From Patescibacteria group bacterium (GTDB lineage Bacteria > Patescibacteriota > Microgenomatia > UBA12405), in NCBI GenBank assembly GCA_018902845.1, contig JAHIPV010000012.1:1-60925 (forward strand): 60,925 nucleotides of DNA, read 5' to 3'. The position numbers and the translations under genes are program-made. Numbering within the stretch: the stretch's first letter is position 1; each line of letters starts with the position of its first letter. The notes under the pieces were generated by a model. That model was given only the letters and a program-made list of their open reading frames with translations. It was not told the origin of the DNA and made no database searches. Positions 8,294-16,761 of this stretch are shown one piece after another.

Positions 8294-8642
8294 TACTAAC
8301 TATTTTATCGGTCTTATCCAAAAAAAAATTAAAATTAAACAATTATTGGATTTTCATAAACTTTTTATTTCACCACTTAGTGTTCATATTTGGGCTTATA
8401 TTGGAAAAGAAAAAATACCAAGTAAAAAACTTAATGAATTTTTAGAAACTTTTTACTTTGTTAATTTTGATAAAGACATTTTAGAAAAATCACTAAAAGG
8501 CCCCACTAATGATTTCGAGGACAATGTTCAGTTACATTCAGCTCTTTTAGTCAACTGTCAAATTTTCCTTACTTTAGACAAACAACTCCTAAAAATGGCC
8601 TATTTCGGCCAGACGGAAATAAAACAAAATATCCAAGACTAG
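8274..8642 (+). CDS. PIN-domain toxin (VapC-like ribonuclease)
   Basis: This 122-residue PIN-domain protein shows the first acidic residue Asp7 in FLDTNYF, a central acidic group in TNDFEDN (Asp80, Asp83) and Asp102 in LTLDKQL. These would bind the metal ions for RNA cleavage. VapC toxins usually cut tRNA or the 23S sarcin-ricin loop and block translation; the target here is unknown. It is translated from within the antitoxin gene, typical of type II pairs. dnaG starts 15 bases downstream with its own -10 box. Confidence 0.8.
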   Translation: MANIFLDTNYFIGLIQKKIKIKQLLDFHKLFISPLSVHIWAYIGKEKIPSKKLNEFLETFYFVNFDKDILEKSLKGPTNDFEDNVQLHSALLVNCQIFLTLDKQLLKMAYFGQTEIKQNIQD

Positions 8643-8657
8643 TGCTAAAATCCATCA

Positions 8658-10448
8658 ATGGATAATCAGGTCGAAGAAATCAAAAACAAGCTTGATATTG
8701 TCAATGTAATCAGCCAATATCTAACACTCAAAAAACGCGGTCGTCACTTTTTGGCCTGCTGTCCTTTTCATGGCGAAAAAACTCCTTCTTTTACAGTTTC
8801 TCCCGAACTTCAAATTTTTAAATGTTTTGGTTGTGGCAAAGGCGGGGATATTTTTACTTTTCTCCAAGAATACGAAAAAATTGATTTTAGAGAAGCTTTA
8901 GAGATTTTGGCCAAACAAGCCGGAATCACTCTAAAAAGATCAGCCGAATTTACCCAATCTTACGATCAAAAGAAAAAAATACTTGAAATCAACAATCTGC
9001 TTTCTCATTTTTACCACTTTGTTTTGACAAAACATGATCAAGGCAAACAAGCTTTAAATTATTTAAACAAACGGCAAATCTCCTCAAAAACTATCAACAC
9101 ATTTAAAATCGGCTATTCGCCTCAAAATTCAAACAGCCTTTTGAATTTTCTATCAAAAAAAGGCTATAAGCCCCAAGAACTAATAGCTTCTGGTACTTTT
9201 GGTCAATCCTATAATCGTTTATATGATCGTTTTCGTCATCGGCTGGTTTTTCCTCTTATAAACCACCGTGATCAAATTGTCGCTTTTTCCGGTCGTATAT
9301 TGCCATCATCCGGCGATCAAAAATTAGCCAAATATATAAACTCACCGGAAACAGATCTATACCACAAAGGCGGTATGTTTTTTGGGCTCAATCTGGCCAG
9401 AAATCATATTCGAAAAAAAGACTCAGTCATTGTTGTCGAGGGTGAGTTCGATATGATTTCACCTTTCCAAGCCGGTATCAAAAACATTGTTGCCCTAAAA
9501 GGCACCGCTTTTACACAAGATCAACTTCGGCTTCTAAAAAGATACACAGAAAATTTAGTTTTAAGTTTTGACTCGGATTTTGCCGGTACTCTGGCCGCCA
9601 GAAAAAGCATAGAATTGGCCGATTCTATCGGTTTTAACATAAAAGTTTTAGATTTAAAAAATAAGTACAAAGATCCCGACGAAGCTGTTTTAACCGATCT
9701 GCCTTTTTTCAAAAAACAAGTCAAACACAGCCTGTCTATTTGGGATTATTTAATCCGTAGTGCCGTTTCCAATTTTGGTATAGACACGGACAAAGGCAAA
9801 AAACAAATTCTTTCTTTTACTCTACCTTTCTTAGCCAAAATCGACAATTCTGTTATTAAATCAGATTATCTTCGCAAGCTGGCCGCAGAACTTGGGGTTG
9901 ACAAAAATGCTGTCGCTCAAGAAGCCGATAAACTCAGTAAGCCTAATGCTAACAATAATTCTGTTGCTTCAATTTCCTTCATCCACAAACCCAGTCAGGA
10001 AATACTTAGGACAGAAAAATTGGAAGAATATTTATTGGTTTTGCTTTTTTCTGCCCAAAATCCTATCGAATTACTCAAAGAAATCAGCCCCGAGACAGAT
10101 TTGGATCAGATTTTAAGCATGGTCAAATTCAAAACCGTCCTAAACTTGCTTTCAAAACAAAAAAACTTCATCGCCATTTCATTTTCAAAAAAACTGCCAC
10201 CGGAATTAAAAGATATATTTGCCTCCATCTATATCTCCGCCACCGCCAATCAATTCGACCAAGAAAAAATACTTTTAGAGATAAACAAGGTAATCAAAAA
10301 CATCAAGTTGGTTAATCTCAAAACGACACTAAAGGAGTTAAGTCTAAAAATCGCCCGTCTGGAAAATCGCGGACCTGGCGATGAGTTAAAAAAAACCGAA
10401 GAAGAGTATAATCTGACTATTGGAAAGTTATCAAAACTTCAATCATAA
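8658..10448 (+). CDS. dnaG: DNA primase
   Basis: This 596-residue DnaG makes RNA primers for replication. The N-terminal zinc-binding domain shows Cys35, His38, Cys56 and Cys59 (CPFHGEKTPSF and CFGCGKGG). The RNA polymerase core follows, with a TOPRIM fold: Glu261 in VVEGEFD and the Asp pair FDSD at 305-307. A C-terminal helical region (about 440-596) corresponds to the helicase-binding domain. An extended -10 box (TGCTAAAAT, 8643-8651) ends 6 bases before the ATG, so the mRNA is probably leaderless. It lies directly before rpoD, the classic dnaG-rpoD order of the macromolecular synthesis operon. Confidence 0.95.
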   Translation: MDNQVEEIKNKLDIVNVISQYLTLKKRGRHFLACCPFHGEKTPSFTVSPELQIFKCFGCGKGGDIFTFLQEYEKIDFREALEILAKQAGITLKRSAEFTQSYDQKKKILEINNLLSHFYHFVLTKHDQGKQALNYLNKRQISSKTINTFKIGYSPQNSNSLLNFLSKKGYKPQELIASGTFGQSYNRLYDRFRHRLVFPLINHRDQIVAFSGRILPSSGDQKLAKYINSPETDLYHKGGMFFGLNLARNHIRKKDSVIVVEGEFDMISPFQAGIKNIVALKGTAFTQDQLRLLKRYTENLVLSFDSDFAGTLAARKSIELADSIGFNIKVLDLKNKYKDPDEAVLTDLPFFKKQVKHSLSIWDYLIRSAVSNFGIDTDKGKKQILSFTLPFLAKIDNSVIKSDYLRKLAAELGVDKNAVAQEADKLSKPNANNNSVASISFIHKPSQEILRTEKLEEYLLVLLFSAQNPIELLKEISPETDLDQILSMVKFKTVLNLLSKQKNFIAISFSKKLPPELKDIFASIYISATANQFDQEKILLEINKVIKNIKLVNLKTTLKELSLKIARLENRGPGDELKKTEEEYNLTIGKLSKLQS

Positions 10449-10505
10449 AATCATAAAATTGCCAAAAGCTAGATTATTCCCTTCTTTTTTTATACAATAC
10501 AACAC

Positions 10506-11591
10506 ATGAACACCGTTCTCGATTTCCAAAAGATCAAAGAAAAATTATTTCGCCTAGCCAAAAAAAATAACTATCTGACCAACGATGAAATCCTGGAACT
10601 GATTTTAGAACCATACAAATATATTAACGAAATAGACGATATTTTTGATTCGCTTTTTGATAAGGGTATCAATGTTTTCGACAAAATTGCCGAAGAGAAA
10701 GATATGTCTTCCGATTTAGAAGGTCCTCGTAGCATCAATTTAGCCACTCTTGTCAATCCAAAGGCCGGAGTTGATTCCGTTCGTATGTATCTTAAGGAAA
10801 TTGGCAAAATCGACCTTTTGACTTTTAAAGAAGAAATAGAATTAGCCCAAGCTATCGAAAGAGGCTCAGAAGCCGCCAGAGAATGGCTTACCAGCGCCAA
10901 TCTTAGGCTAGTTGTTTCTATTGCCAAAAAATATATCGGTAGAGGCCTAAGCTTTCTTGATCTTGTACAGGAGGGGAATCAAGGTCTTATGCGGGCTGTA
11001 GAAAAATTTGACTGGCGCCGTGGTTTTAAATTTTCCACTTATGCGACTTGGTGGATTCGTCAAGCTATCACCCGTGCTATAGCCGATCAAGCCAAAACCA
11101 TTCGTATTCCTGTTCACATGGTTGAAACTATCAACAAAGTTTACAAAGCCACCAGAGCATTAACCCAAAAACTTGGCAAAGAACCGACTATTGAGCAAAT
11201 AGCCGAAGAAGTTGGTGTGACAGTAGAAAAGGTAGAAGAAATTTACAGAATATCTCAAGACACTACCTCGTTATCTACTCCAGTAGGGGACGACGAGGAT
11301 TCTTTTCTGGGTGATTTTATCGAAGATACTACTCAGGCATCTCCATACGAAGAAGCCTCAAGAGATTTATTAAGAGAATCGGTAGAAGACGTATTGGATT
11401 CTTTAGATGAAAGAGAAGCAAAAGTATTAGGATACAGATTTGGTCTTTTTGGAGAAACCCCTAAAACTTTAGAAGAAGTTGGCAGGGTTTTTAATGTTAC
11501 CCGCGAACGCATTCGTCAGATAGAAGCCAAAGCATTACGCAAACTCCGCCACCCCTCCCGTCGCAAAAAACTCCAAGACTATCTAAACTAA
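10506..11591 (+). CDS. rpoD: Primary sigma factor (sigma-70)
   Basis: This 361-residue sigma-70 has region 1.2 at about 91-120 ([10 protein letters not shown]), region 2 at about 130-205 with the -10 recognition helix ([17 protein letters not shown]), region 3, and region 4.2 near 320-352 ([19 protein letters not shown]). Region 1.1 is short, and the long non-conserved insert of proteobacterial RpoD is missing. It directs RNA polymerase to housekeeping promoters. The TACAAT box at 10493-10498 lies 7 bases before the ATG, again a leaderless arrangement. It is the last backbone gene before the tRNA-Asn integration site. Confidence 0.95.
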   Translation: MNTVLDFQKIKEKLFRLAKKNNYLTNDEILELILEPYKYINEIDDIFDSLFDKGINVFDKIAEEKDMSSDLEGPRSINLATLVNPKAGVDSVRMYLKEIGKIDLLTFKEEIELAQAIERGSEAAREWLTSANLRLVVSIAKKYIGRGLSFLDLVQEGNQGLMRAVEKFDWRRGFKFSTYATWWIRQAITRAIADQAKTIRIPVHMVETINKVYKATRALTQKLGKEPTIEQIAEEVGVTVEKVEEIYRISQDTTSLSTPVGDDEDSFLGDFIEDTTQASPYEEASRDLLRESVEDVLDSLDEREAKVLGYRFGLFGETPKTLEEVGRVFNVTRERIRQIEAKALRKLRHPSRRKKLQDYLN

Positions 11592-11905
11592 AGGGAAAAC
11601 CCTTGTCATTGCGAGGACTCCGATTAATCGGAGGACGTGGCAACCTGTCCGCCTCTGGAGGATCCCGTGGGAGTTTAAACTCTTTTTTCTGGATTATTTC
11701 CAAAAACTAAACTATAATCAAGCACGCCTTTGCACCTTAAACTCTTAATTTTTTATTTTCAACTCTCATTGAAAATTGGAATTTGAAAATTCTTTAGTCC
11801 GCCTTTGGTGGAGAAAATTAGCCAAGCTTCAACTCTCATTGAAAATTGAAAATTGCGTAGCAAAGCGAAGTCCGCCTTTGGCGGAAAAATTAGAAATTAA
11901 TATAA
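11592..11905. repeat. Repeat-filled spacer between rpoD and tRNA-Asn
   Basis: There is no gene in these 314 bases. They hold a REP-like unit (TGTCATTGCGAGG, the exact palindrome CTCCGATTAATCGGAG at 11618-11633, then CGTGGCAACC). Two 19-bp direct repeats follow (CAACTCTCATTGAAAATTG at 11760-11778 and 11830-11848). Each is followed by a copy of a short hairpin (AGTCCGCCTTTGG-Y-GGA at 11796-11812 and 11869-11885). The same hairpin family is seen at 5534. Confidence 0.65.
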
Positions 11906-11977
11906 TCCCCTGTAGCTCAATGGTAGAGCATTCGACTGTTAATCGAAGGGTTCGTGGTTCGAGTCCACGCGGGGGAG
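11906..11977 (+). tRNA. tRNA-Asn (GTT anticodon), integration site
   Basis: The cloverleaf has acceptor TCCCCTG/CGGGGGA, a D-arm GCTC-AATGGTA-GAGC, an anticodon stem TTCGA/TCGAA with loop CTGTTAA (anticodon GTT), a T-arm CGTGG-TTCGAGT-CCACG and discriminator G. CCA is not encoded. The 3' acceptor strand carries the 8-bp core GGGGGAGC used by the adjacent element, and the gene stays complete after integration. The antisense of its 3' half encodes the last residues of the serine recombinase. Confidence 0.95.
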
Positions 11978-13525
11978 CCTAGTCGTACTTAATATAACAG
12001 TATTGGCCTGTTGAAGCACATCAATAATCGGTTGGAATTTAATTTCAGCTATTTTTTTGTCTTTTATCAAAAACTCCTTAAAGAAAAAATGGAGATATGC
12101 CTTCTTAAGGTAAATATCTGCCTCTTTGTAGGCTTTTGCAATGTCTTGAGTAATAGCCATAACTTCTTCAATAAGATTTATGTCAACCGTTCTCACTTTG
12201 TCAATTTCCAATAGTTCTGTCTGAATATCTAGGAGGTCAGAATCTATTTTGGTAATAAGTCGTTTGTAGGTATCTCTATCAAACGTTCCTTCAAGCAATT
12301 CTTCCTCCAGTTTATCTCTCTTTAATTCAATTGCCACCTTTCGGTTGTTGATGGCCTTTTTAGATGCTTGAACTCTTTCTGTTGTATTGCTGTATACCTG
12401 ACTGATATTTCTTTTTACCGCTTCAATAAATTCGGGTTTAAATTGCAGTTTTTCTATTTCCTGTTCAACTTGTCCTTCTAGGTTCTCTAACAAGACATAT
12501 TTCTCCTTACAGCCTGTCCCACGTTTACCAAGACCTGAGCAATGATAATACCCTATCTTTCCACCTCGTGATTTAAACCTAGGGCCGTAATGCCATTCAG
12601 CTACAAACCTTCTGCCACAATTCTGACAAAACACGAAACCGTTTAATAAGAAATTATGCTTTCTTTTTCGGATACCGTAATCACCTTTACCTGCCAAGAT
12701 GTTTTGTACAATATCGAATATCGGTTTAGTAATTAATGGCTTATGTTTACCCATAACTTCTAGCCCTTTCCAACGCATTAGGCCGTAACAAAACGGATTA
12801 GTCAGAATCTTATAAACAGCCGAATAGTGAAGTTTTTTACCCAATCTGCCCTCAACCCCATTTTTTGTTAGAAATTGTGTAATTGAATAAATACTGTGGT
12901 CCCCAGTCGCATACATCATATAGGCTTGAGTAATAAATGGGGCTGTCTTTTCATCTTGGACTACTATCCTTTGGTCATAGCTTCCTGTCGGATTAGGATT
13001 AATGATATTTTTAAAACCCAATGTTGCAAATGCGGGCCAGATACCACTTTTAAGCTTTTCTCTAGCAGTTTGTTTTACTTTATAAGAAGTGAGTTTTGGT
13101 TGGATAGAATTTACCACTGCCAATAACTCGTCAATAGCTTCAGAAAAAGGATTGTTTTCATCAACCACCATTCCTGTTAGGGGAATGGTTTTAACCCCAT
13201 ACTTTTCTAGCTGTTTTTTTATAAACAAATATTCGAATGTATTTCTGGAGATACGGGAAGAATCCTGGACAACTAAATAGGATATATCGCCTTTGGAGCA
13301 ACGTACTAGCATCTCTTGAAGGGCAGGGCGGTTCATACTTGTACCACTTATTCCATTTTCCATATAAATATCTTCCGCTAGTTCACCACCTATTTCCTGT
13401 ATCTTTTCGAGAATTTTTGTTTTTTGAACATCGAGAGAAAGACCATTCTCCGCCTGGGAAATCGTACTTACCCTGTCGTACCCCAGGCACAAAGGAATAC
13501 TATTTTTTTCATTCTCTATTTTCAT
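11939..13525 (-). CDS. Large serine recombinase of the tRNA-Asn element
   Basis: This 528-residue recombinase (integrated form) has a resolvase domain with the catalytic Ser20 in YDRVST, then a Recombinase domain (about 160-280). A zinc ribbon (CQNCGRRF ... YYHCSGLGKRGTGC, about 297-345) and a coiled coil (about 365-440) follow. Such enzymes integrate and excise elements through a Ser-DNA intermediate at short cores. The last ten residues (RVDSNHEPFD) are antisense tRNA-Asn; in the excised circle the protein would be 560 residues with a different tail. Integration therefore swaps the C-terminus, which could alter excision activity. The ATG is followed closely upstream by the small gene at 13528. 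Confidence 0.92.
   Translation of the reverse strand: MKIENEKNSIPLCLGYDRVSTISQAENGLSLDVQKTKILEKIQEIGGELAEDIYMENGISGTSMNRPALQEMLVRCSKGDISYLVVQDSSRISRNTFEYLFIKKQLEKYGVKTIPLTGMVVDENNPFSEAIDELLAVVNSIQPKLTSYKVKQTAREKLKSGIWPAFATLGFKNIINPNPTGSYDQRIVVQDEKTAPFITQAYMMYATGDHSIYSITQFLTKNGVEGRLGKKLHYSAVYKILTNPFCYGLMRWKGLEVMGKHKPLITKPIFDIVQNILAGKGDYGIRKRKHNFLLNGFVFCQNCGRRFVAEWHYGPRFKSRGGKIGYYHCSGLGKRGTGCKEKYVLLENLEGQVEQEIEKLQFKPEFIEAVKRNISQVYSNTTERVQASKKAINNRKVAIELKRDKLEEELLEGTFDRDTYKRLITKIDSDLLDIQTELLEIDKVRTVDINLIEEVMAITQDIAKAYKEADIYLKKAYLHFFFKEFLIKDKKIAEIKFQPIIDVLQQANTVILSTTRLPRVDSNHEPFD
11971..11978 (+). other. attL core
   Basis: GGGGGAGC is the acceptor-stem 3' strand, discriminator and next base of tRNA-Asn. 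It is identical to 26870-26877. The short core is typical of serine, not tyrosine, recombinases. Confidence 0.75.
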
Positions 13526-13527
13526 AA

Positions 13528-13722
13528 TTATCTACTATTTAATAACCCTATAACATTATTATAAGAACTATCTTTGTGGGAAACGACTGGTGCATTCTTT
13601 ATTTGTTTCAGTACCATTTCAACCCATAATTTAGCCATCTCATTTATATCAACCTCACCTCCAATAGGGGGGTGGGTAGGATTGCATTGTTCTTTGATTG
13701 ATATTGATTGGCTGGTTGTCAT
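13528..13722 (-). CDS. Small hypothetical protein upstream of recombinase
   Basis: This 64-residue protein has a C-terminal amphipathic segment (EMAKLWVEMVLKQIKNAP) and no recognised domain. It ends 2 bases before the recombinase start in the same orientation, so it is probably co-transcribed. It could be a recombination directionality factor or an antitoxin-like regulator, but nothing in the sequence proves either. Confidence 0.45.
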   Translation of the reverse strand: MTTSQSISIKEQCNPTHPPIGGEVDINEMAKLWVEMVLKQIKNAPVVSHKDSSYNNVIGLLNSR

Positions 13723-13728
13723 AGTCGT

Positions 13729-13917
13729 TCAGTGGGAAAAACATATCTCCCCATATAATTTCAAGAGGGCGGACGTGACCTCTAATAGGTCATCACTTAC
13801 GAAATTAATAAGACTCTTTTGACTTAGCTTTAAAAGTGCCCTTTTAACTCTTCTAAAAATAGAATGTCCTATTACTTGAGAAGTTATATTTTTAATAGTC
13901 ATTTCAATGTTTTTCAT
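13729..13917 (-). CDS. Small basic hypothetical protein
   Basis: This 62-residue, mostly helical and basic protein (FRRVKRALLKLSQKSL) could bind DNA. It overlaps the upstream HTH gene by 14 bases and precedes the 64-residue gene by 6, so it sits inside a tight minus-strand operon ending in the recombinase. No family was recognised. Confidence 0.45.
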   Translation of the reverse strand: MKNIEMTIKNITSQVIGHSIFRRVKRALLKLSQKSLINFVSDDLLEVTSALLKLYGEICFSH

Positions 13918-14407
13918 ATTCGTTTAACTTGGGTTTAATTACGACAGTGGTATGTTCTTTAAGTCCCATTTCTTCAAGTTTTCTTCGACACTTTTCCAGA
14001 CCTTTTAAGCTTCTTTTACCTTTTCCTTTTAGATAAGTATTAATAGATGGAACTACAGTTTCGTTATGGATAGGAACTTTCTTTCCTGACTGAGGGGGAC
14101 TTGAGGTTTGTGATGGTACGGAAATAAGCTTCCTGTCGGTATCAAGAAGTTTTTGAACATGATAGGTGTTGCTTCTATTCCATCCACTCCTTTTCCTTGA
14201 TACCAGCCCAGCCCCTATAAGCTCGTTCAATAACGTTCTTATGTGCTTATCGGTGTAGCCAAGAATTTTTCCTAAAGTGATTTGGCTAGGGAAACAATAT
14301 TCATCTTTACCACAATATTTCAACAGGACACAGTAGAGAAATCGAGCCGGGACAGGCAACTGCGATTGTCCAAATATTTGGTTAGGAATAATTGTAAAGT
14401 TTTTCAT
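13904..14407 (-). CDS. Helix-turn-helix protein, replication-initiator type
   Basis: This 167-residue protein has an N-terminal winged-helix domain (about 18-100). The pattern RFLYCVLLKYCGKDEYCFPS, then TLGKILGYTDKHIRTLLNEL and GLVSRKRSGW matches the HTH_36-type domain found in plasmid and phage replication initiators and primosome-like proteins. The C-terminal third is basic and Ser/Lys-rich. In this element it may control or start element DNA replication. It could instead be a transcriptional regulator of the recombinase operon. Confidence 0.6.
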   Translation of the reverse strand: MKNFTIIPNQIFGQSQLPVPARFLYCVLLKYCGKDEYCFPSQITLGKILGYTDKHIRTLLNELIGAGLVSRKRSGWNRSNTYHVQKLLDTDRKLISVPSQTSSPPQSGKKVPIHNETVVPSINTYLKGKGKRSLKGLEKCRRKLEEMGLKEHTTVVIKPKLNEYEKH

Positions 14408-14525
14408 GCTTCTAAAGAAAATGTTTATTACTGACTACATTCTCTCTAGAAACAAACAGGCAAAATATACCAATTGAAAGACTTGTTTATGGGATATGCA
14501 ATATAGAAGCCTCTAGGTTGCAGGG

Positions 14526-15329
14526 TTACAAAGCCAGCCGTTTTTCGTAAGTCTTGACTGCCTTGAGTATATCAAGATAGGTTGTAGTTTCGTTTTCAAA
14601 TTTTTCTACCCACTCATCAGCTATTACTTGATATGTTTTTCCTTTTATTCTTTCCCAATACCATTCTCTATATTTTCTGATATTCGGAGCAATATCTACT
14701 CGTGGCCGATAATAAGAGAGCCTTTTATCAGTGCTGTATAAATCATTTATTTTGCGTAGAGCATCTTTGACATTCTCGTAGGTACTGGTTGGAGATATAA
14801 AAATAGCCGCTTGAGGTAACTTAAAATAACTTGCGGTTACGTAGGCATTGCTACTCTCTATAATTTCTGTCGATGTTGGGTGAAATGATTCATCCACTGC
14901 CATTCCGCAGTAAATTGCCTGTCTTATTGCTTCACCAAAATATGGGGGACGGTTAAACCGAATACAAACAAGGTCGATTTCAGTGGCAACCAACCGGTAC
15001 ATGTCCATTTCTTTCTCTATCCCGCCGGAACCAAAGAATGATTCGTTTTTTTCAATAAATTCTTTAATTTCTTCTACCTCTTTATATTTTGAAAGGTTAA
15101 TTTTCTTTTTCTCTTTACTGTTAAATGGTTTATCATAGGCTTCGTCTATAAATTCTTCAGGACCGACAATTTCTCTTATTCCTAAGTCATTTCTTAAAAT
15201 AGGAAGCAAATCGAGAAACTCTGGTTTGTCAAAAAGCAAGCAAAGTTCCTGAAAAGAGGTGTCACTTTTAGCCCCAATTTCAATTTTTAAATCCAAAAGA
15301 TAAACCTTATCATTTTTTTTAATTCTCAT
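14526..15329 (-). CDS. Element-conserved protein with C-terminal HTH-like block
   Basis: This 267-residue protein shares its last 50 or so residues with the 226-residue protein at 38424-39104. Both have W-Y-W-x-R, then G-x-T-Y-x-x-I-A, then K-A-V-K-x-Y-x-K-x-L. The shared block looks like a short helix-turn-helix that reads DNA; the N-terminal 200 residues differ. Both genes occupy the same position, as the most upstream minus-strand gene of the recombinase module, so they are probably a conserved element function such as control of recombination or a replication accessory. No named family was recognised. Confidence 0.55.
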   Translation of the reverse strand: MRIKKNDKVYLLDLKIEIGAKSDTSFQELCLLFDKPEFLDLLPILRNDLGIREIVGPEEFIDEAYDKPFNSKEKKKINLSKYKEVEEIKEFIEKNESFFGSGGIEKEMDMYRLVATEIDLVCIRFNRPPYFGEAIRQAIYCGMAVDESFHPTSTEIIESSNAYVTASYFKLPQAAIFISPTSTYENVKDALRKINDLYSTDKRLSYYRPRVDIAPNIRKYREWYWERIKGKTYQVIADEWVEKFENETTTYLDILKAVKTYEKRLAL

Positions 15330-15434
15330 AATTCTCTTTTACTATCAGTTTACCAAAAAAGAACCGTCAGTTATGACGACTCCTATTGATTGAGAATATC
15401 TATTTATTACGAAACTTTTTCTTCAACGAATTAG

Positions 15435-16319
15435 TTAATCTTTTACATTAACAACCGACCCCCCTAGCCAAGAAGAACCACCAACATTATTCCCATTCAA
15501 ATCAACAAGTTCCATGCGACACTTATCTTTCTCATCTTCTAAAAAATAACTCTGAGACCATAATGACCAGAGATTTTGAGTTGCTTGCAGTCTTACTTGT
15601 TTAAGCTGAGAATGCCACGTGTTTCTGACTTTTACGACAATAGAACACTCATTTGTACTAGCGTATTTATAACTGATTGACTCTATAAATTGATTCATTC
15701 CTGTATCGTCTAATTTTTTTATGTAGTCTTGAAGGATTTTTTTCCTGTTTTCAATAAGATTTTTCACTTGTCTTTCCTCGTTCTCTTGAGCAATTTTGCT
15801 ATTTCTTTGTTCCTGATATTCGGTGTTGGATAGCACTAAAACATAAATAGCTTTAAGTTTTGGGATAGAGATACTGTATTTTTTAGCAACCTCAGTATTT
15901 ACAGCTTTCTCATCGGTAGATTTGCCGGGTAGGGTATTATCAATGGCTTCGTCCAACTTTGTCTCATATGTTTCATAAATTTCTATCTCTTTTGTTGTAG
16001 GTCTTGCTTTCGTTACTTTATCAACTATTTGCTCGGCTTGTTCAGTTGATATTTGGAATTGTTCAGCAGTTAAAGAAATGGCGTTTTTGTGTAAATTTTT
16101 GTCTATGATTTGTGCTACATTCAATACCTGTCGGTAATTTTCATCATATTTATAAAAAATCTCTCTTTCGTTTTCTGTAACAGCAATTACTGGTTGTACT
16201 GTGGTGGTTGGAATTGGAACAGCAGAGTCGACACTTTTATCGGTTGTTTTGCTTGCTTTTGAACCAACAAAACCTATAAAAATAATTATTCCAATTACTA
16301 TCAAGAATACCTTTTTCAT
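15435..16319 (-). CDS. Signal-anchored extracytoplasmic protein
   Basis: This 294-residue protein starts with MKKVFLIVIGIIIFIGFVGS, a signal peptide or anchor, then a Thr/Pro/Val linker, a helical middle (about 55-200) and a beta-like C-terminal domain (VRNTWHSQLKQVRLQA). The ATG at 16319 is chosen because AAGGAG lies 6 bases upstream. A longer frame to 16454 would cross the XRE promoter region and lacks a signal-like start. It is probably anchored outside the membrane. It is divergent from the XRE gene and may be controlled by it. Function unknown. Confidence 0.6.
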   Translation of the reverse strand: MKKVFLIVIGIIIFIGFVGSKASKTTDKSVDSAVPIPTTTVQPVIAVTENEREIFYKYDENYRQVLNVAQIIDKNLHKNAISLTAEQFQISTEQAEQIVDKVTKARPTTKEIEIYETYETKLDEAIDNTLPGKSTDEKAVNTEVAKKYSISIPKLKAIYVLVLSNTEYQEQRNSKIAQENEERQVKNLIENRKKILQDYIKKLDDTGMNQFIESISYKYASTNECSIVVKVRNTWHSQLKQVRLQATQNLWSLWSQSYFLEDEKDKCRMELVDLNGNNVGGSSWLGGSVVNVKD

Positions 16320-16412
16320 AATTCTCCTTAAATATATCTTAGTATTTCTTAGAGAAGAAAACAAGGGATATTTGAGGCTAAATCTATAATTGTGGTTTAT
16401 TAAAATTTCAGT

Positions 16413-16658
16413 ATGGATATACCACAATGTCATGGTATGCCAAAAACTAGTCAACAGACACTACAAGCATTAGGAAAAAAACTTAAAAAACTGAGAAAAG
16501 AACGTGATTTAACACAAGAAGAATTAGCTGAACAACTAAGGATTTCTACGGTTTATGTGGGGTTTCTTGAAGCAGGAAAGGGAAGTCCTTCCCTAAAGCT
16601 TCTGATGAAAATATCTCGTAAGTTTAAGGTAAAGGTAGAAGATTTGTTTCATAGGTAA
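16413..16658 (+). CDS. XRE-family HTH regulator with autoregulatory palindrome
   Basis: This 81-residue protein has a Cro/C1-type HTH at about 18-75 (LGKKLKKLRKERDLTQEELA, then STVYVGFLEAGKGSPSLKLL). It probably represses its own and divergent genes. TATAAT at 16385-16390 lies just upstream. An inverted repeat ATACCA-N8-TGGTAT (16419-16438) overlaps the first codons, a likely operator. A second ATG at 16437 falls inside that palindrome, so the first ATG (16413) is only tentatively preferred. It precedes the type III R-M genes and may time their expression after transfer. Confidence 0.8.
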   Translation: MDIPQCHGMPKTSQQTLQALGKKLKKLRKERDLTQEELAEQLRISTVYVGFLEAGKGSPSLKLLMKISRKFKVKVEDLFHR

Positions 16659-16761
16659 AGTATGATTTCTAGGGCTATTTATTGGTGAATGTACGGGGTA
16701 AATCGTGTCAAAAAGTGCTAGAATAAGACTGTTTAGGTAGTAGAAAATTTAGAAACATTTC

